The notes below the pieces were generated by a model. That model did no database searches and was not told the origin of the DNA. It worked only from the letters and a program-made list of their open reading frames with translations. This document shows, piece after piece, positions 37,035 through 47,369 of a stretch of 64,000 nucleotides of DNA. Source of the DNA: Bradyrhizobium sp. AZCC 1719 (GTDB taxonomy: Bacteria; Pseudomonadota; Alphaproteobacteria; Rhizobiales; Xanthobacteraceae); NCBI RefSeq assembly GCF_036924525.1, contig NZ_JAZHRU010000001.1:2075001-2139000 (forward strand), in the 5' to 3' direction. Positions within the stretch are counted from its first letter, which is position 1; the number at the start of each line of letters is the position of its first letter. A program made the translations under genes and the position numbers.

Positions 37035-37829
37035 ATGGACGATACCGGCCACAAGTCCGGCCATCTGATGCTTATCACCCCGGAACGCGTGTTCTACGCC
37101 GGCCTGCTCGGTCGGCCCCGGCAACGCTGCTCGGGCGCCTTCAACATCTATGTCGCGATCAAGGGCGGGCTCTGGCTCACCACTGCCGATGGCCGCGAAA
37201 CCCATGGCGAGATGGTCGCTCTGTTACCGAACGTCAGGCATACCATCGCGAGCGATCATCGCTCGGTGCTCAGTGTCGTGATCGAACCGGAGAGCGTTCG
37301 GCCCGGTGTGCTCGACGATCTCGCGACACGCCTTGAGGGGCTCGAGGGCGCGGCTTTCGCCAGCCGGATTCGGGCCGCCTATCACGAACTGCGCGAGCAT
37401 CACGCCGGCAATAATTTCTCCAGCACTGAGTTCGATCGCATGTGCCTCGGCGAAGTCCTGCCACAGCGCGAACTCGATCCCCGCGTGGCAAGCGCGATCG
37501 TGCAGATCGGAAAATTCTCCGGCGAGCCGGTGACGGCGGCAAGCTGCGCCGCGGAGGCGGGATTATCGCCATCGCGCTTTCTACATCTGTTCAAGGAAGA
37601 GACCGGAATCTCGTTCCGCTCGTTCCGCGCCTGGAAGCGCGCGCGGCATTTGCTGCATTTCGCCAACCAGGACATCAACCTTGCGCATCTCGCGCAGGAT
37701 ATCGGCTATCCCGATTCGACGCATTTTAGCCACTCGATCCGCCGCTTCTACGGGCTGAAGCCGCGCGCAATCTTTTCCGGCTCGCGCGATCTTGCGATCT
37801 ATAGCCACCGCCACGCGAGTGCCGGATAG
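37035..37829 (+). CDS. AraC-family transcriptional regulator
   Basis: 264 residues. An N-terminal cupin-like sensor part is followed by a C-terminal pair of helix-turn-helix motifs: SCAAEAGLSPSRFLHLFKEE and LAHLAQDIGYPDSTHFSHSI, then RFYGLKPRAIF as the usual end. It lies between the GST and the beta-keto acid cleavage gene and is in the same direction, so it is the best candidate for the local regulator of the acyl-CoA cluster. The GAGGAGGACGAGCC before its ATG is a good ribosome site. Effector unknown. Confidence 0.9.
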   Translation: MDDTGHKSGHLMLITPERVFYAGLLGRPRQRCSGAFNIYVAIKGGLWLTTADGRETHGEMVALLPNVRHTIASDHRSVLSVVIEPESVRPGVLDDLATRLEGLEGAAFASRIRAAYHELREHHAGNNFSSTEFDRMCLGEVLPQRELDPRVASAIVQIGKFSGEPVTAASCAAEAGLSPSRFLHLFKEETGISFRSFRAWKRARHLLHFANQDINLAHLAQDIGYPDSTHFSHSIRRFYGLKPRAIFSGSRDLAIYSHRHASAG

Positions 37830-37917
37830 CGGGTGGACGCAAGAAGCCGGCTGATGCGGCACGCATGATCGCGCTGGATGTTCGCGATCTCTCGCGTCCC
37901 GTTTCGAAGGTTGATCC

Positions 37918-38784
37918 ATGGGCGACAAGGCCGTCATTACCTGCGCGCTGAACGGCGTGTTGACCGATCCGAAGCAGCACAACGTGCCGGTGACGCCGGA
38001 GCAGATGGCGCGTGAGGCCAAGGCCGCCTTCAACGCCGGCGCCAGCATCATGCACATCCATCTGCGCCAGCAGGAGCCGAACAAGAGGCATCTGCCGTCC
38101 TGGGATGTCAGTGTGTCCAGGGAGATTCAGCAGGCGATCCGCGAGGCCTGCCCCGGCGTCATCATCAATCACACGACAGGCACGTCAGGTCCGAAATATC
38201 AGGGAGCGCTCGACTGCGTGCGTGAGACCCGGCCCGAGATCGCGGCCTGTAATGCCGGCTCGCTGAACTATCTCAAGGTGAAATCCGACAACACCTGGGC
38301 CTGGCCGCCGATGATGTTCGATAATGCGGTCGAGAAGGTGCAGGACTATCTCGACGCCATGAAGGAAGCGGGCACGATTCCGGAGTTCGAATGTTTCGAC
38401 GTCGGTATCGTTCGCTGTGTCGGCATGTACGTGCAAACCGGCATGTATTCCGGACCGCTCGAATATAATTTCGTGATGGGCGTGGCGTCAGGCATGCCGG
38501 CGGATCCGGCGTTGCTGCCGATCTTGCTCAAGCTGAAACAGCCGGAATCGCACTGGCAGGTCACCGCGATCGGCCGCGCCGAAATCTGGCCGCTGCACCA
38601 GCGCTGCGCCGAACTCGGCGGTCACCTGCGCACCGGGCTGGAGGATACCTTTTATCTCGCCGACGGCACCAAGGTGACCTCGAACGGGCAGTTGATCGAA
38701 GCCATCGCCGCCTGCGCACGGCGTGCGGGCCGCGAGATAGCGAGCCCGGCTGAAGCGCGGCAGATTTTCGGGACCAGGCACTGA
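37918..38784 (+). CDS. Beta-keto acid cleavage enzyme (BKACE, DUF849)
   Basis: 288 residues. The zinc site HIH is in SIMHIHLRQQEP (His46 and His48), with the further active-site segment INHTTGTSG and the catalytic acid region LRTGLEDTFYLADG. The family cleaves a beta-keto acid with acetyl-CoA to acetoacetate and a new acyl-CoA, as in lysine fermentation (Kce), carnitine and other pathways. It sits amid ligases and dehydrogenases, so it probably splits a beta-keto intermediate made in this cluster. It starts with ATG at 37918, with a weak ribosome site. Exact substrate unknown. Confidence 0.93.
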   Translation: MGDKAVITCALNGVLTDPKQHNVPVTPEQMAREAKAAFNAGASIMHIHLRQQEPNKRHLPSWDVSVSREIQQAIREACPGVIINHTTGTSGPKYQGALDCVRETRPEIAACNAGSLNYLKVKSDNTWAWPPMMFDNAVEKVQDYLDAMKEAGTIPEFECFDVGIVRCVGMYVQTGMYSGPLEYNFVMGVASGMPADPALLPILLKLKQPESHWQVTAIGRAEIWPLHQRCAELGGHLRTGLEDTFYLADGTKVTSNGQLIEAIAACARRAGREIASPAEARQIFGTRH

Positions 38785-38797
38785 CAGTCGTGTCGAC

Positions 38798-38910
38798 GTC
38801 ATTGCGCGCAAAGCGACTTGTCTGCCGAAGCTCAACGAGCGAAGGCGGAAGCAATCCATCTCGCCGCAAGGAGGCATGGATTGCTTGGTCGCTTGGCTCC
38901 TCGCAAATGA
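38798..38910. repeat. GTCATTGCGCGC-type palindromic repeat
   Basis: Begins GTCATTGCGCGCAAAGCGAC and ends GCTTGGCTCCTCGCAAATGA, with an internal GCAATCCAT / ATGGATTGC pairing. Same family as the 25347 and 48349 elements, slightly degenerate. It follows the cleavage-enzyme gene. Confidence 0.75.
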
Positions 38911-38962
38911 AGATATGTCGAGCACTTTCGGCCACATTCAAAGCGTCTAAGGGGCAGAACTC

Positions 38963-40565
38963 ATGACCAATCTCGCAGCGACCGGCAGCGTACCCGGTCC
39001 CGGACGAATCGGGCGGGTAGCGATCGGCGATCTCCTGAAGCGCGCCGCGGCGCGCTTTCCCGACCGAATCGCGCTCACCGACGGCGTGCGTCGCGTGACC
39101 TTCACCGAGCTCGAACGGGACGCCAACCGGTTTGCGAACTATCTCGTCCAGCGTGGCCTGAAGCCGGGTGAGAAGATTTCGACCATCTGCAACAACTCCG
39201 TCGAATTCGTCAAAGCGCTGTTCGGCATCCACCGCGCAGGCCTCGTCTGGGTGCCCATCAACACCATGCTCGGCCCGGCCGATATGGATTACATCCTCGA
39301 TCATGCCGAGGTGCGTTTTGCGCTGATCGACGACGTCATGCATGCGCAGGCCGACCGCCGCGCTGCGCTTGAGAAGCGCGGCATGCAGATGATCGCGATC
39401 GACCTGGCCGGCAAGGTCGCTGCGACGGGCCTGGAGAACTTCAACGACCTGCTGAAAGGCCAGTCCGAGATTGAGCCCGATATCGAGTTCGACGATCGCG
39501 ATCTCGCGATGATTATCTACACGTCTGGCACCACGTCGCGGCCCAAGGGGCGCGATGCACTGCCACCTCGCCGTTGTCATGGCCGTGATGAGCAACGCCA
39601 TCGAAATGAAGCTCGGCCGGGAGGACGGCATCACCGGGCAGTTTCCGCTGTTCCACTGCGCCGGCCATGTGCTGCTGCTGAGCTATCTGTCGGTCGGCGG
39701 CCGCATGGCGCTGATGCGCGGCTTCGATCCCGTGGTCTGCATGGAAGCCATCGTGCGCGACAAGCTCACTGTCTTCGTCGGTCTGTCGCTGATGTACCAG
39801 GCGATCCTCGATCACCCGCGCAGGAAGGAGTTCGATCTCTCGGGCTTGCGGACCTGCATCTATACCATGGCGCCGATGGGCCGGCCGCTGCTGGAGCGCG
39901 CTATGGCCGACATGTGTCCGAACTTCGTGCTGACGTCAGGCCAGACCGAAATGTATCCGGCCACCACGATGTCGCAGCCGGACCGCCAGCTCCAACGCTT
40001 CGGTAATTACTGGGGTGAATCGCTGGTCGTCAACGAGACTGCTATCATGGACGACAACGGAAATCTGTTGCCGCGTGGCGAGGTGGGCGAACTCGTGCAT
40101 CGCGGGCCGAATGTGATGATGGGGTATTACAAGGATCCCAAGGCGACCGAAGAGGCGCGCAAGTTCGGCTGGCACCACACCGGCGATCTTGCACTGATCG
40201 ACGAGCACGGCGAAGTGCTGTTCCTGGACCGCAAGAAGGACATGATCAAGTCCGGCGGGGAGAACGTCGCCTCCGTCAAGATCGAGGAGACGCTGCTTGC
40301 CCACCCTGCCGTGCAGAACGCCGCAGTGGTCGGTCTGCCGCATCCGCAATGGGGCGAGGCAGTGTCTGCCTTTGTCAAGTTGAAGCCGGGGGCGCAAGCC
40401 GATGAAGCCGGAATTGCCGAACATTGCCGCAAACATCTAGGCGGCTTCCAGGTCCCGAAGCTGGTGCGTATCCTCGACGAAATGCCGATGACCGCGACCG
40501 GGAAGCTGCGCAAGGTCGAATTGCGGCAGGCTTATAGTGAGCATTTTGCCGGGAAGAGCGCATAA
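38963..40565 (+). pseudogene. AMP-dependent acyl-CoA ligase with frameshift
   Basis: ANL-family acid-CoA ligase split by a frame change at a run of four G (39547-39550) inside the P-loop region. The first frame reads IIYTSGTTSRPKGRDALPP, while removing one G gives PKGAMHCHLAVV and the full C-terminal half (MYPATTMSQPDRQLQRFG, FLDRKKDMIKSGGENVASVK, PMTATGKLRKVELRQ) to the stop at 40565. Repaired length about 533 residues, normal for the family. Start ATG at 38963 after GGGGCAGAACTC. The interruption is either sequencing error or a real inactivation. Confidence 0.85.
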
Positions 40566-40586
40566 TGATTGGCCGTACCCACTGTC

Positions 40587-40680
40587 GTCATTCCGGGATG
40601 TGCCGAAAGGCGCAGGCCCGGAATCCATGCCTGCCGGATAGATGGATTCCGGGTTCGCGCGTCGCGCGCCCCGGAATGAC
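40587..40680. repeat. GTCATTCCGGGATG-type palindromic repeat
   Basis: Arms GTCATTCCGGGATGTGC and GCGCGCCCCGGAATGAC, with an inner CCCGGAATCCAT / ATGGATTCCGGG pairing. It ends 10 bases before the carboxyltransferase ATG, with that gene's ribosome site (GAGGTAATCC) immediately after. Confidence 0.88.
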
Positions 40681-40690
40681 GAGGTAATCC

Positions 40691-42307
40691 ATGGCTATCC
40701 TCGAATCCACCATCTCCCCCTCCAGCGCCGCCTACAAAGCCAACCGCGACGGCATGCTGGCGCTGATTGCGCGCATGCGCGCGCTCGAAGAGCGCACACG
40801 CGCCGCATCGGCCGCGGCCAAGGACCGCTTCCACAAACGCGGGCAATTGCTGCCGCGCGAGCGCGTGGCGCTGGTGCTCGACCCCGGTTCGCCCTTCATC
40901 GAACTGTCGACGCTCGCCGGCTACATGTTCGACGTGCCGGACGCCGAGAAGAGCGTTCCCGGCGGCGGCGTGATCGCAGGGATAGGCTTCGTCTCCGGCA
41001 TCCGCTGCATGGTCAGCGCCAATGATTCCGGCATTGACGCAGGCGCATTGCAGCCTTTCGGCCTCGACAAGACGCTGCGGGTGCAGGAACTGGCGCTGGA
41101 AAACAAGCTGCCTTACGTGCAACTGGTCGAAAGCGCCGGCGCCAATCTGCTGCGCTACCGCGTCGAGGATTTTATCCGCGGCGGCAACATTTTTCGAAAT
41201 CTGGCGCGGTTGTCGGCCGCTGGCCTGCCCGTCGTCACCGTGACGCATGGATCGTCAACGGCGGGCGGCGCCTACCAGACCGGACTCTCCGATTACATCG
41301 TCATGGTCCGCGGCCGTACCCGCGCATTCCTGGCCGGCCCGCCGCTGCTGAAGGCGGCAACGGGAGAGATCGCGACCGAGGAGGAACTCGGCGGCGCCGA
41401 GATGCACACATCTATTTCCGGACTTGGCGACTATCTCGCCGAAGACGATCGCGACGCGCTCCGCATCGCGCGCGATATCATGGCCAACCTGGAATGGGAT
41501 CGGCCGAAGCCTGCGGCATCGTCCTTCAAGCCGCCACGCTATGACGCCGAGGAACTGCTCGGCATCATGCCGATGGACCACAAGCGTCCCGTCGATATGC
41601 GCCAGGCCATCGCGCGCTTCGTCGACGATTCCGATTTCACCGAGTTCGGCGCGAATTACGGCCCGGCGACGGTCTGTGGCCACGCCCGCATCGAAGGACA
41701 GGCGATCGGGATCATCACCAACAACGGGCCGCTCGACGTGCCCGGCGCCAACAAGGCGACGCATTTCATCCAGGCCTGCTGCCAGTCGCGCACGCCGCTG
41801 CTCTACATGAACAACACTACCGGCTACATGGTCGGCAAGGCCTACGAAGAGGCCGGCATGATCAAGCACGGCTCCAAGATGATCCAGGCGGTGACATCGG
41901 CGACCGTGCCGCAGATCACGATCTATTGCGGCGCTTCCTTCGGGGCCGGCAATTACGGCATGTGCGGGCGCGGCTTCCACCCGCGCTTCTGCTTCTCCTG
42001 GCCCAATGCCAAGACCGCCGTGATGGGCGGCGAGCAGGCCGCCGAAACCATGGCGATCGTGACCGAGGCTGCGGCGGCGCGGCGGGGCAAGCCGATCGAT
42101 AAGGAAAAGCTGGAGGCGATGAAGGCACAGATCACCGGTGTGTTCGACGGCCAGATGGACGTGTTCTCGACCAGCGCGCGGGTGCTCGACGACGGCGTGA
42201 TCGATCCCCGCGATACCCGCAGCGTGCTTGCCGAAGTGCTGGCGATCTGCCGCGAGGCCGAGGCCCGCACGCCGCAGCGCATGCAATTCTCGGTCGCCCG
42301 GCCATGA
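40691..42307 (+). CDS. Acyl-CoA carboxylase carboxyltransferase subunit
   Basis: 538 residues. It transfers CO2 from carboxybiotin to an acyl-CoA. Both crotonase-like halves are present: PGGGVIAGIGFVSGIRCMV and VTVTHGSSTAGGAYQTGLSD in the first, ARIEGQAIGIITNNGPLDV and GASFGAGNYGMCGRGFHPRF in the second. The FGAGNYGMCGR loop and overall length resemble the methylcrotonyl- and geranyl-CoA carboxylase branch more than propionyl-CoA carboxylase. Its TGA overlaps the next ATG (42304-42307), coupling it to the biotin-bearing subunit. Substrate is probably a branched unsaturated acyl-CoA, by family only. Confidence 0.9.
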   Translation: MAILESTISPSSAAYKANRDGMLALIARMRALEERTRAASAAAKDRFHKRGQLLPRERVALVLDPGSPFIELSTLAGYMFDVPDAEKSVPGGGVIAGIGFVSGIRCMVSANDSGIDAGALQPFGLDKTLRVQELALENKLPYVQLVESAGANLLRYRVEDFIRGGNIFRNLARLSAAGLPVVTVTHGSSTAGGAYQTGLSDYIVMVRGRTRAFLAGPPLLKAATGEIATEEELGGAEMHTSISGLGDYLAEDDRDALRIARDIMANLEWDRPKPAASSFKPPRYDAEELLGIMPMDHKRPVDMRQAIARFVDDSDFTEFGANYGPATVCGHARIEGQAIGIITNNGPLDVPGANKATHFIQACCQSRTPLLYMNNTTGYMVGKAYEEAGMIKHGSKMIQAVTSATVPQITIYCGASFGAGNYGMCGRGFHPRFCFSWPNAKTAVMGGEQAAETMAIVTEAAAARRGKPIDKEKLEAMKAQITGVFDGQMDVFSTSARVLDDGVIDPRDTRSVLAEVLAICREAEARTPQRMQFSVARP

Positions 42308-44301
42308 GCGGAATCGAGATGAAGCGAACGCCATTCTTCAAGATTCTCGTCGCCAATCGCGGTGAGATCGCGCTGCGGGTCATGCGCACCGCGCGCCGGC
42401 TCGGCTATGGCGTGGTTGCCGTCTATTCCGATGCCGATCGTGATGCGCTGCACGTGCGTGAGGCGGACCAGGCGGTGCGGATCGGGGAGGCGCTGCCGGC
42501 GCAATCGTACCTGCGGATCGACGCGATCATCGCCGCAGCTAAAGCCACCGGGGCCGGCGCGGTGCATCCGGGCTACGGCTTCCTCGCCGAGAACGAGGAT
42601 TTTGCGCAGGCCTGCCGCGACGCCGGGCTGGTCTTCATCGGGCCATCGCCGGAGGCGATTCGGGCGATGGGCAACAAGGCCGGCGCCAAGGACATCCTGC
42701 GGAGGGCCGGCGTGCCAGTCGTTCCCGGCTATCAGGGCGCGGACCAGAGCGACGCCGCGATGCTGGCGGAAGCCAGGAAGATCGGCTTCCCCATCATGAT
42801 CAAGGCGGTCGCCGGCGGTGGCGGGCGCGGCATGCGGCTGGTTGAGGACGCTGCAGCGTTTCCGGATGCACTGCGCAGCGCGCGCTCGGAGGCGCAGGGT
42901 GCGTTCGGCGATCCGACCGTGATCCTGGAACGCGCCATCGTCGATCCCCGCCATATCGAAATCCAGGTATTCGGGGACCGCTACGGCAACGCCATTCATC
43001 TCGGCGAGCGCGATTGTTCGGTGCAGCGCCGGCACCAGAAGCTGATCGAGGAGGCACCGTCGCCCAAGGTGACGCCGGAATTGCGGGCGCGGATGGGCGC
43101 GGTTGCGGTCGCCGCGGTCAAGTCGATTGAATATGAAGGCGCCGGCACGCTGGAATTTCTGCTCGACGAGGGCGGCGAGTTCTATTTCATGGAAATGAAC
43201 ACGCGGCTGCAGGTGGAGCATCCCGTCACCGAAGCAATCACCGGGCTCGATCTGGTCGAACTGCAACTCCGCATCGCCGCGGGTGAGCCGCTCGGGCTCA
43301 GGCAGGAAGACGTCAAATTCTCCGGCCATGCCATCGAGGTGCGGCTGTGCTCGGAGGACGCGGACCATGATTTCATGCCGCAATCGGGACGAATGGCGTT
43401 GTGGCAGATGCCCGACGGCATCCGCGTCGAGCACGCGCTGCGATCGGGTTCGGAGATTCCGCCGTTCTACGATTCGATGATCGCCAAGATCATCAGCCTT
43501 GGTGCCGACCGCAACGAGGCCCGCGGGCGGCTGATTTGCGGCCTGGAGCAGACCGCGGCGTTCGGCGTCACCACCAATCAGGGATTTCTGATTTCCTGCC
43601 TGCGCCATCCTGCCTTTGCGAAAGGCGAAGCGACCACGGCCTTCATCGGCAATCACCGCGACGAATTGCTGGCGCCGCGCGTTAATGACAAGGCGGAAGC
43701 TGCGCTGGCGGCGTTACTGCTTTACGTCACCAACCCCCATGCGCCTCCCTGGCGCAGCGGACGCAGTCTGGCGGCGACGTTCCCGCTGACGATGCGGATC
43801 GATCTTGGGCATGGTGCGTTCGAGGTTGATATCGTTCGGAACCGCGACGGGAGTTATGTCGCCGGCCTCGAGGGCAACGAGCGGCGTTTCGAGATCGACG
43901 AGCTCGGCCCCGACACGATCCGCTTCCGTGCCGACGGCATGATGGAGTCAGCGAGATTCCTGCGCGATGGCGGTCGTTTGTACATCCTGCATCGTGGAGC
44001 CTCGATTGCCGCCCGCGATCTGACGCTGGCCGCACCGGCCTCCGCTGCGGCGGCGGACGGCGACGGCAAGGTGCGCGCGACGATGAACGGCCGCGTGGTG
44101 GCGGTGCTGGTCAAGCCCGGCGAGCAGGTTGCCGTCGGCCAGCCGGTGATGACGCTGGAAGCGATGAAGATGGAGCACGTGCACATGGCAGGTGTTGCTG
44201 GCACGGTTTCGTCGATCGATGTCGCCGAGGGCGAGCAGGTGACGACGGGGCGGATCGTCGTGGAGATTGCGGCGGCGTTCTCCTCTTCACCCGCCCCTTG
44301 A
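42304..44301 (+). CDS. Acyl-CoA carboxylase biotin carboxylase subunit with BCCP domain
   Basis: 665 residues. The biotin carboxylase domain begins FKILVANRGEIALRVMRTAR and has ATP-grasp motif KAVAGGGGRGMRLV and the active-site FMEMNTRLQVEHPVTE. The C-terminal biotinyl domain carries the lysine in LEAMKMEHVHMAG. Together with the upstream carboxyltransferase it forms a complete alpha-beta acyl-CoA carboxylase. A second ATG at 42319 is a possible start. The last residues are encoded by one arm of the inverted repeat at 44282, so the C-terminal SSSPAP tail is partly repeat-derived. Confidence 0.95.
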   Translation: MSGIEMKRTPFFKILVANRGEIALRVMRTARRLGYGVVAVYSDADRDALHVREADQAVRIGEALPAQSYLRIDAIIAAAKATGAGAVHPGYGFLAENEDFAQACRDAGLVFIGPSPEAIRAMGNKAGAKDILRRAGVPVVPGYQGADQSDAAMLAEARKIGFPIMIKAVAGGGGRGMRLVEDAAAFPDALRSARSEAQGAFGDPTVILERAIVDPRHIEIQVFGDRYGNAIHLGERDCSVQRRHQKLIEEAPSPKVTPELRARMGAVAVAAVKSIEYEGAGTLEFLLDEGGEFYFMEMNTRLQVEHPVTEAITGLDLVELQLRIAAGEPLGLRQEDVKFSGHAIEVRLCSEDADHDFMPQSGRMALWQMPDGIRVEHALRSGSEIPPFYDSMIAKIISLGADRNEARGRLICGLEQTAAFGVTTNQGFLISCLRHPAFAKGEATTAFIGNHRDELLAPRVNDKAEAALAALLLYVTNPHAPPWRSGRSLAATFPLTMRIDLGHGAFEVDIVRNRDGSYVAGLEGNERRFEIDELGPDTIRFRADGMMESARFLRDGGRLYILHRGASIAARDLTLAAPASAAAADGDGKVRATMNGRVVAVLVKPGEQVAVGQPVMTLEAMKMEHVHMAGVAGTVSSIDVAEGEQVTTGRIVVEIAAAFSSSPAP

Positions 44302-44451
44302 GGGGGCGGGTCGACGCGCAGCGGCGGGGTGGGGTGACGGTCTCTCCGCGTCCAACAGCGCCCGAGTTGAAAGACTGTCACCCCGCCCCGTCTCACATTA
44401 CGCTGCGCTCCATGTGAGCCGACCCGCCCCCTCAAGGGGCGGGTGAAGAGG
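44282..44451. terminator. Long perfect inverted repeat between convergent genes
   Basis: A 32-base arm at 44282-44313, beginning CCTCTTCACCCGCCCC, is repeated in perfect reverse complement at 44420-44451. GGGGTGGGGTGAC and GTCACCCCGCCCC add inner pairing. The left arm overlaps the stop of the biotin carboxylase gene and the right arm ends at the ABC ATPase gene end. It probably works as a bidirectional terminator and is a member of a dispersed repeat class. Confidence 0.85.
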
Positions 44452-44452
44452 C

Positions 44453-45451
44453 CTACGAATTCTCCGGTCGCCCTGTCCCATCATTCAGCCAACACGCCAC
44501 CTGATGTCCTTCACCCGCCTCCACCAGCGCCGGCCGCTCCGCCTTGCAGCGGTCCATGACATAGCGGCAGCGGGTGTGGAAGGCGCATCCCGAGGGTGGG
44601 TTGATCGGGCTCGGGACGTCGCCGTCGACCATGGGCGCAAGGCGCTTCGCCTTGGGATCGGCGATCGGGACTGACGCCAGCAGCGCTTGCGTATACGGAT
44701 GCCGCGGGTTGGCGAACAATTCCGACTTGTCCGCGATTTCGACAATGCGTCCGAGATACATCACGGCAACGCGGTGGCTGATATGGGCGACGACGGCGAG
44801 ATCATGGGCGATGAACAGGTAGGAAAAATCGTTCTTGCGCTGCAGGTCGATCAACAGGTTGATCACCTGCGCCTGGATCGAGACGTCGAGCGCCGAGACC
44901 GGCTCGTCGCACACGATCAGGCTCGGCCCGAGCGACAGCGCGCGTGCAATGCAGATGCGCTGCCGCTGGCCGCCGGAGAATTGGTGCGGGTAGTTCTTCA
45001 TCTGATCGGGCCGCAAGCCCACCTGCGCGAACAGTTCCGCGACGCGTTCCTGCTGCGCGCGGCCGGTTGCCAGCCCGTGCACGGCGAGCGGCTCGCCGAC
45101 GATATCGCCCGCGGTCATGCGCGGATTGAGCGAGGCGAACGGATCCTGGAATACGATCTGCATGGAGCGACGGTGCGGCCGCATCTCGGCCTTGCTGAGC
45201 CCGGTGATGTCGGTGCCGTTCAGCTTGATGGCGCCGCTGGACGGCTCCACCAGCCGTAGCACGCTGCGCGCGACCGTCGATTTACCGCAGCCGGATTCGC
45301 CGACCAGCCCGAGCGTCTCGCCTTTGGCGACCGAGAAGCTGACACCGTCGACTGCATGCACGGTGCCGACGCGCCGGCGCAGGACGCCGCCGCGCACCGC
45401 ATAATGCTTGACGAGATCGGTGACTTCAAGGAGGGGGCGTTGGTCGCTCAT
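44453..45451 (-). CDS. Oligopeptide-type ABC importer ATPase (OppF/DppF)
   Basis: 332 residues. Walker A is GESGCGKST, signature FSGGQRQR, Walker B LIVCDEP, and the C-terminal OppF-type iron-sulfur-like Cys motif is [17 protein letters not shown]. The ATG at 45451 overlaps the stop of the OppD-like gene (ATGA), the usual coupling. A longer frame upstream to 45538 is not the start. It powers import together with the gene at 45448. Last gene of the transporter operon. Confidence 0.95.
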   Translation of the reverse strand: MSDQRPLLEVTDLVKHYAVRGGVLRRRVGTVHAVDGVSFSVAKGETLGLVGESGCGKSTVARSVLRLVEPSSGAIKLNGTDITGLSKAEMRPHRRSMQIVFQDPFASLNPRMTAGDIVGEPLAVHGLATGRAQQERVAELFAQVGLRPDQMKNYPHQFSGGQRQRICIARALSLGPSLIVCDEPVSALDVSIQAQVINLLIDLQRKNDFSYLFIAHDLAVVAHISHRVAVMYLGRIVEIADKSELFANPRHPYTQALLASVPIADPKAKRLAPMVDGDVPSPINPPSGCAFHTRCRYVMDRCKAERPALVEAGEGHQVACWLNDGTGRPENS

Positions 45452-46461
45452 GGCGCGCCTGCCAATTCGGTTGCGCGCCAGCACGCCGCGAGATGATTGG
45501 CATCGACTTCCTGCAGCGGTGGATACTCGGCGCGGCATCGGTCCACGGCAAGGCGGCAGCGCGGTGCAAAGGCGCAGCCTGGCGGCAGGTTGGTCAACGA
45601 CGGCACCATGCCGGGAATCTCATTCAGTCGCGCATCGGTCCTGGCACCGAACGAGATCACCGCAGGCATCGAGGCCATCAGCCCGCGCGTGTAGGGATGC
45701 TTTGGATTTTCGAACAGGTCCTCTACCGTCGCTTCCTCGACCTTCTTGCCGGCATACATCACGATGACGCGCTGCGCGGTCTGCGCCACCACGCCGAGAT
45801 CGTGCGTGATCAGAATCAAGCCGGTGCCGAGCCTCTTCTGCAGGTCGACGATCAGCGCCAGGATTTGCGCCTGGATCGTCACGTCGAGCGCTGTAGTCGG
45901 CTCGTCCGCAATCAACAGCGCCGGCCGGCACGCCAGGGCCATTGCGATCATCGCGCGCTGCCGCATGCCGCCGGAGAGCTGGTGCGGATATTCCTGCGCA
46001 CGGCGTTCCGGCTCGGGGATGCGGACCAGGCGCAACATCTCGACCGCCTTGGCCCAAGCCTCCTTCGCGGTCATTTCCTGGTGCAGGCGTAGCACCTCGG
46101 TGATCTGGTCGCCAATCCGCATCACCGGATTGAGCGAGGTCATCGGCTCCTGAAAGATCATCGAGATCCGGTTGCCGCGGATGTCGCGCATCTTGGCCTC
46201 ATCGAGGCTGAGGAGGTCGGTCCCTTCCAGCGTCACCGAGCCGCCGACCACGCGGCCCGGCGGGTCCGGCACCAGCCGCATCACCGACAGCGCGGTCACG
46301 CTCTTGCCGCAGCCGGATTCGCCGACGATCGCCAACGTCTCGCCGCGGCGCACGGTGAACGAGACGTCGTCGACCGCGCGGAACAGCCCGGAATTGGTGA
46401 AGAACACCGTCTGCAGGTTCTTCACGTCGAGAATAGTTTCGTCCTTGCGCGCCTCGCTCAT
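45448..46461 (-). CDS. Oligopeptide-type ABC importer ATPase (OppD/DppD)
   Basis: 337 residues. Walker [10 protein letters not shown], signature LSGGMRQR, Walker B LLIADEP, and the C-terminal Cys-rich [17 protein letters not shown] typical of DppD/OppD. It pairs with the OppF-like ATPase as a heterodimer on the cytoplasmic side of the two permeases. Its start overlaps the end of the permease gene at 46461. Substrate class (peptides, nickel, or opines) cannot be resolved from the ATPase alone. Confidence 0.95.
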   Translation of the reverse strand: MSEARKDETILDVKNLQTVFFTNSGLFRAVDDVSFTVRRGETLAIVGESGCGKSVTALSVMRLVPDPPGRVVGGSVTLEGTDLLSLDEAKMRDIRGNRISMIFQEPMTSLNPVMRIGDQITEVLRLHQEMTAKEAWAKAVEMLRLVRIPEPERRAQEYPHQLSGGMRQRAMIAMALACRPALLIADEPTTALDVTIQAQILALIVDLQKRLGTGLILITHDLGVVAQTAQRVIVMYAGKKVEEATVEDLFENPKHPYTRGLMASMPAVISFGARTDARLNEIPGMVPSLTNLPPGCAFAPRCRLAVDRCRAEYPPLQEVDANHLAACWRATELAGAP

Positions 46462-47369
46462 CAGCCGCGCTGCCTCGGATCGAGGATGTCACGGAGCGCG
46501 TCGCCGAACAGATTGGTGCCGAATACGGCAAGGGAGATGGCGACGCCCGGGAAAATCACCAGCCACGGCGCGGTGCGGACATATTCGGCAGCAGACTCCG
46601 ACAGCATGCGGCCCCACGACGGATAGGGCTCGGGAATGCCGAGGCCGAGGAACGACAGCGAGGCTTCGGTGAGGATGGTGGAACCGAGTTGCGCGGTCGC
46701 CAGCACGATCAAGGGCGCGAGCGTGTTCGGCAGCACGTGGCGGAGCGCGATGCGGGTCTCGCTCATGCCGATCGATTTTGCGGCCTCGACGAAGGGCTGC
46801 TCGCGCAGCGCCAGCGTATTGGCGCGGATCACGCGGGCGACCGTCGGGATCAACGGGATCGCAATCGCGATAATCACGTTCGGCAGCGATGGCCCCAGCG
46901 CCGCGGTCATCACCAGCGCCAGCACCAGCAAGGGCAGGGCCTGCAGAATGTCGGTGACCCGCTGGAACAGCAGATCGACCCAGCCGGACAGATAGCCGGA
47001 TACGAGGCCGACGATGACGCCGATCGACGATCCGAGCGCGGTGGCGCCGATACCGACGGCGAGCGAGATGCGCGCGCCGTGAATGATCCGGCTCCAGACG
47101 TCACGGCCGAACGAATCGGTTCCCATCCAGTGCGCCGCGCTCGGCGCCGCCAGCCGCTGCGCCGAATCGACACTGAGCGGGTCGTAGCGGGCGATCAGGT
47201 CGGCCGAGATCGCCATCCAGACGAACATCACCATGATGACAAGGCCGATCGTGCCGAGCAGATAACGTTGCGCCAGGAACACCAGCCGGCGCCAGCCATG
47301 CGTCGAATGGGCGCCGGCCCGCCTCAACTCGCTTTCGAAGTTAATCGTGGTCACGCGGCTATTCTCCAT
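46461..47369 (-). CDS. Oligopeptide-type ABC permease (OppC/DppC)
   Basis: 302 residues, membrane permease with a long N-terminal cytoplasmic segment, first helix near [21 protein letters not shown], and the EAA loop [21 protein letters not shown] that docks to the ATPase. It overlaps the upstream permease gene by 11 bases, so translation is coupled. Second permease of the importer. Confidence 0.93.
   Translation of the reverse strand: MENSRVTTINFESELRRAGAHSTHGWRRLVFLAQRYLLGTIGLVIMVMFVWMAISADLIARYDPLSVDSAQRLAAPSAAHWMGTDSFGRDVWSRIIHGARISLAVGIGATALGSSIGVIVGLVSGYLSGWVDLLFQRVTDILQALPLLVLALVMTAALGPSLPNVIIAIAIPLIPTVARVIRANTLALREQPFVEAAKSIGMSETRIALRHVLPNTLAPLIVLATAQLGSTILTEASLSFLGLGIPEPYPSWGRMLSESAAEYVRTAPWLVIFPGVAISLAVFGTNLFGDALRDILDPRQRG

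Noticed and set aside
41953..43656. 567-residue open frame on the minus strand
   Set aside because: Antisense to the carboxyltransferase and biotin carboxylase genes, which have intact catalytic motifs. Its translation has no recognised domain.
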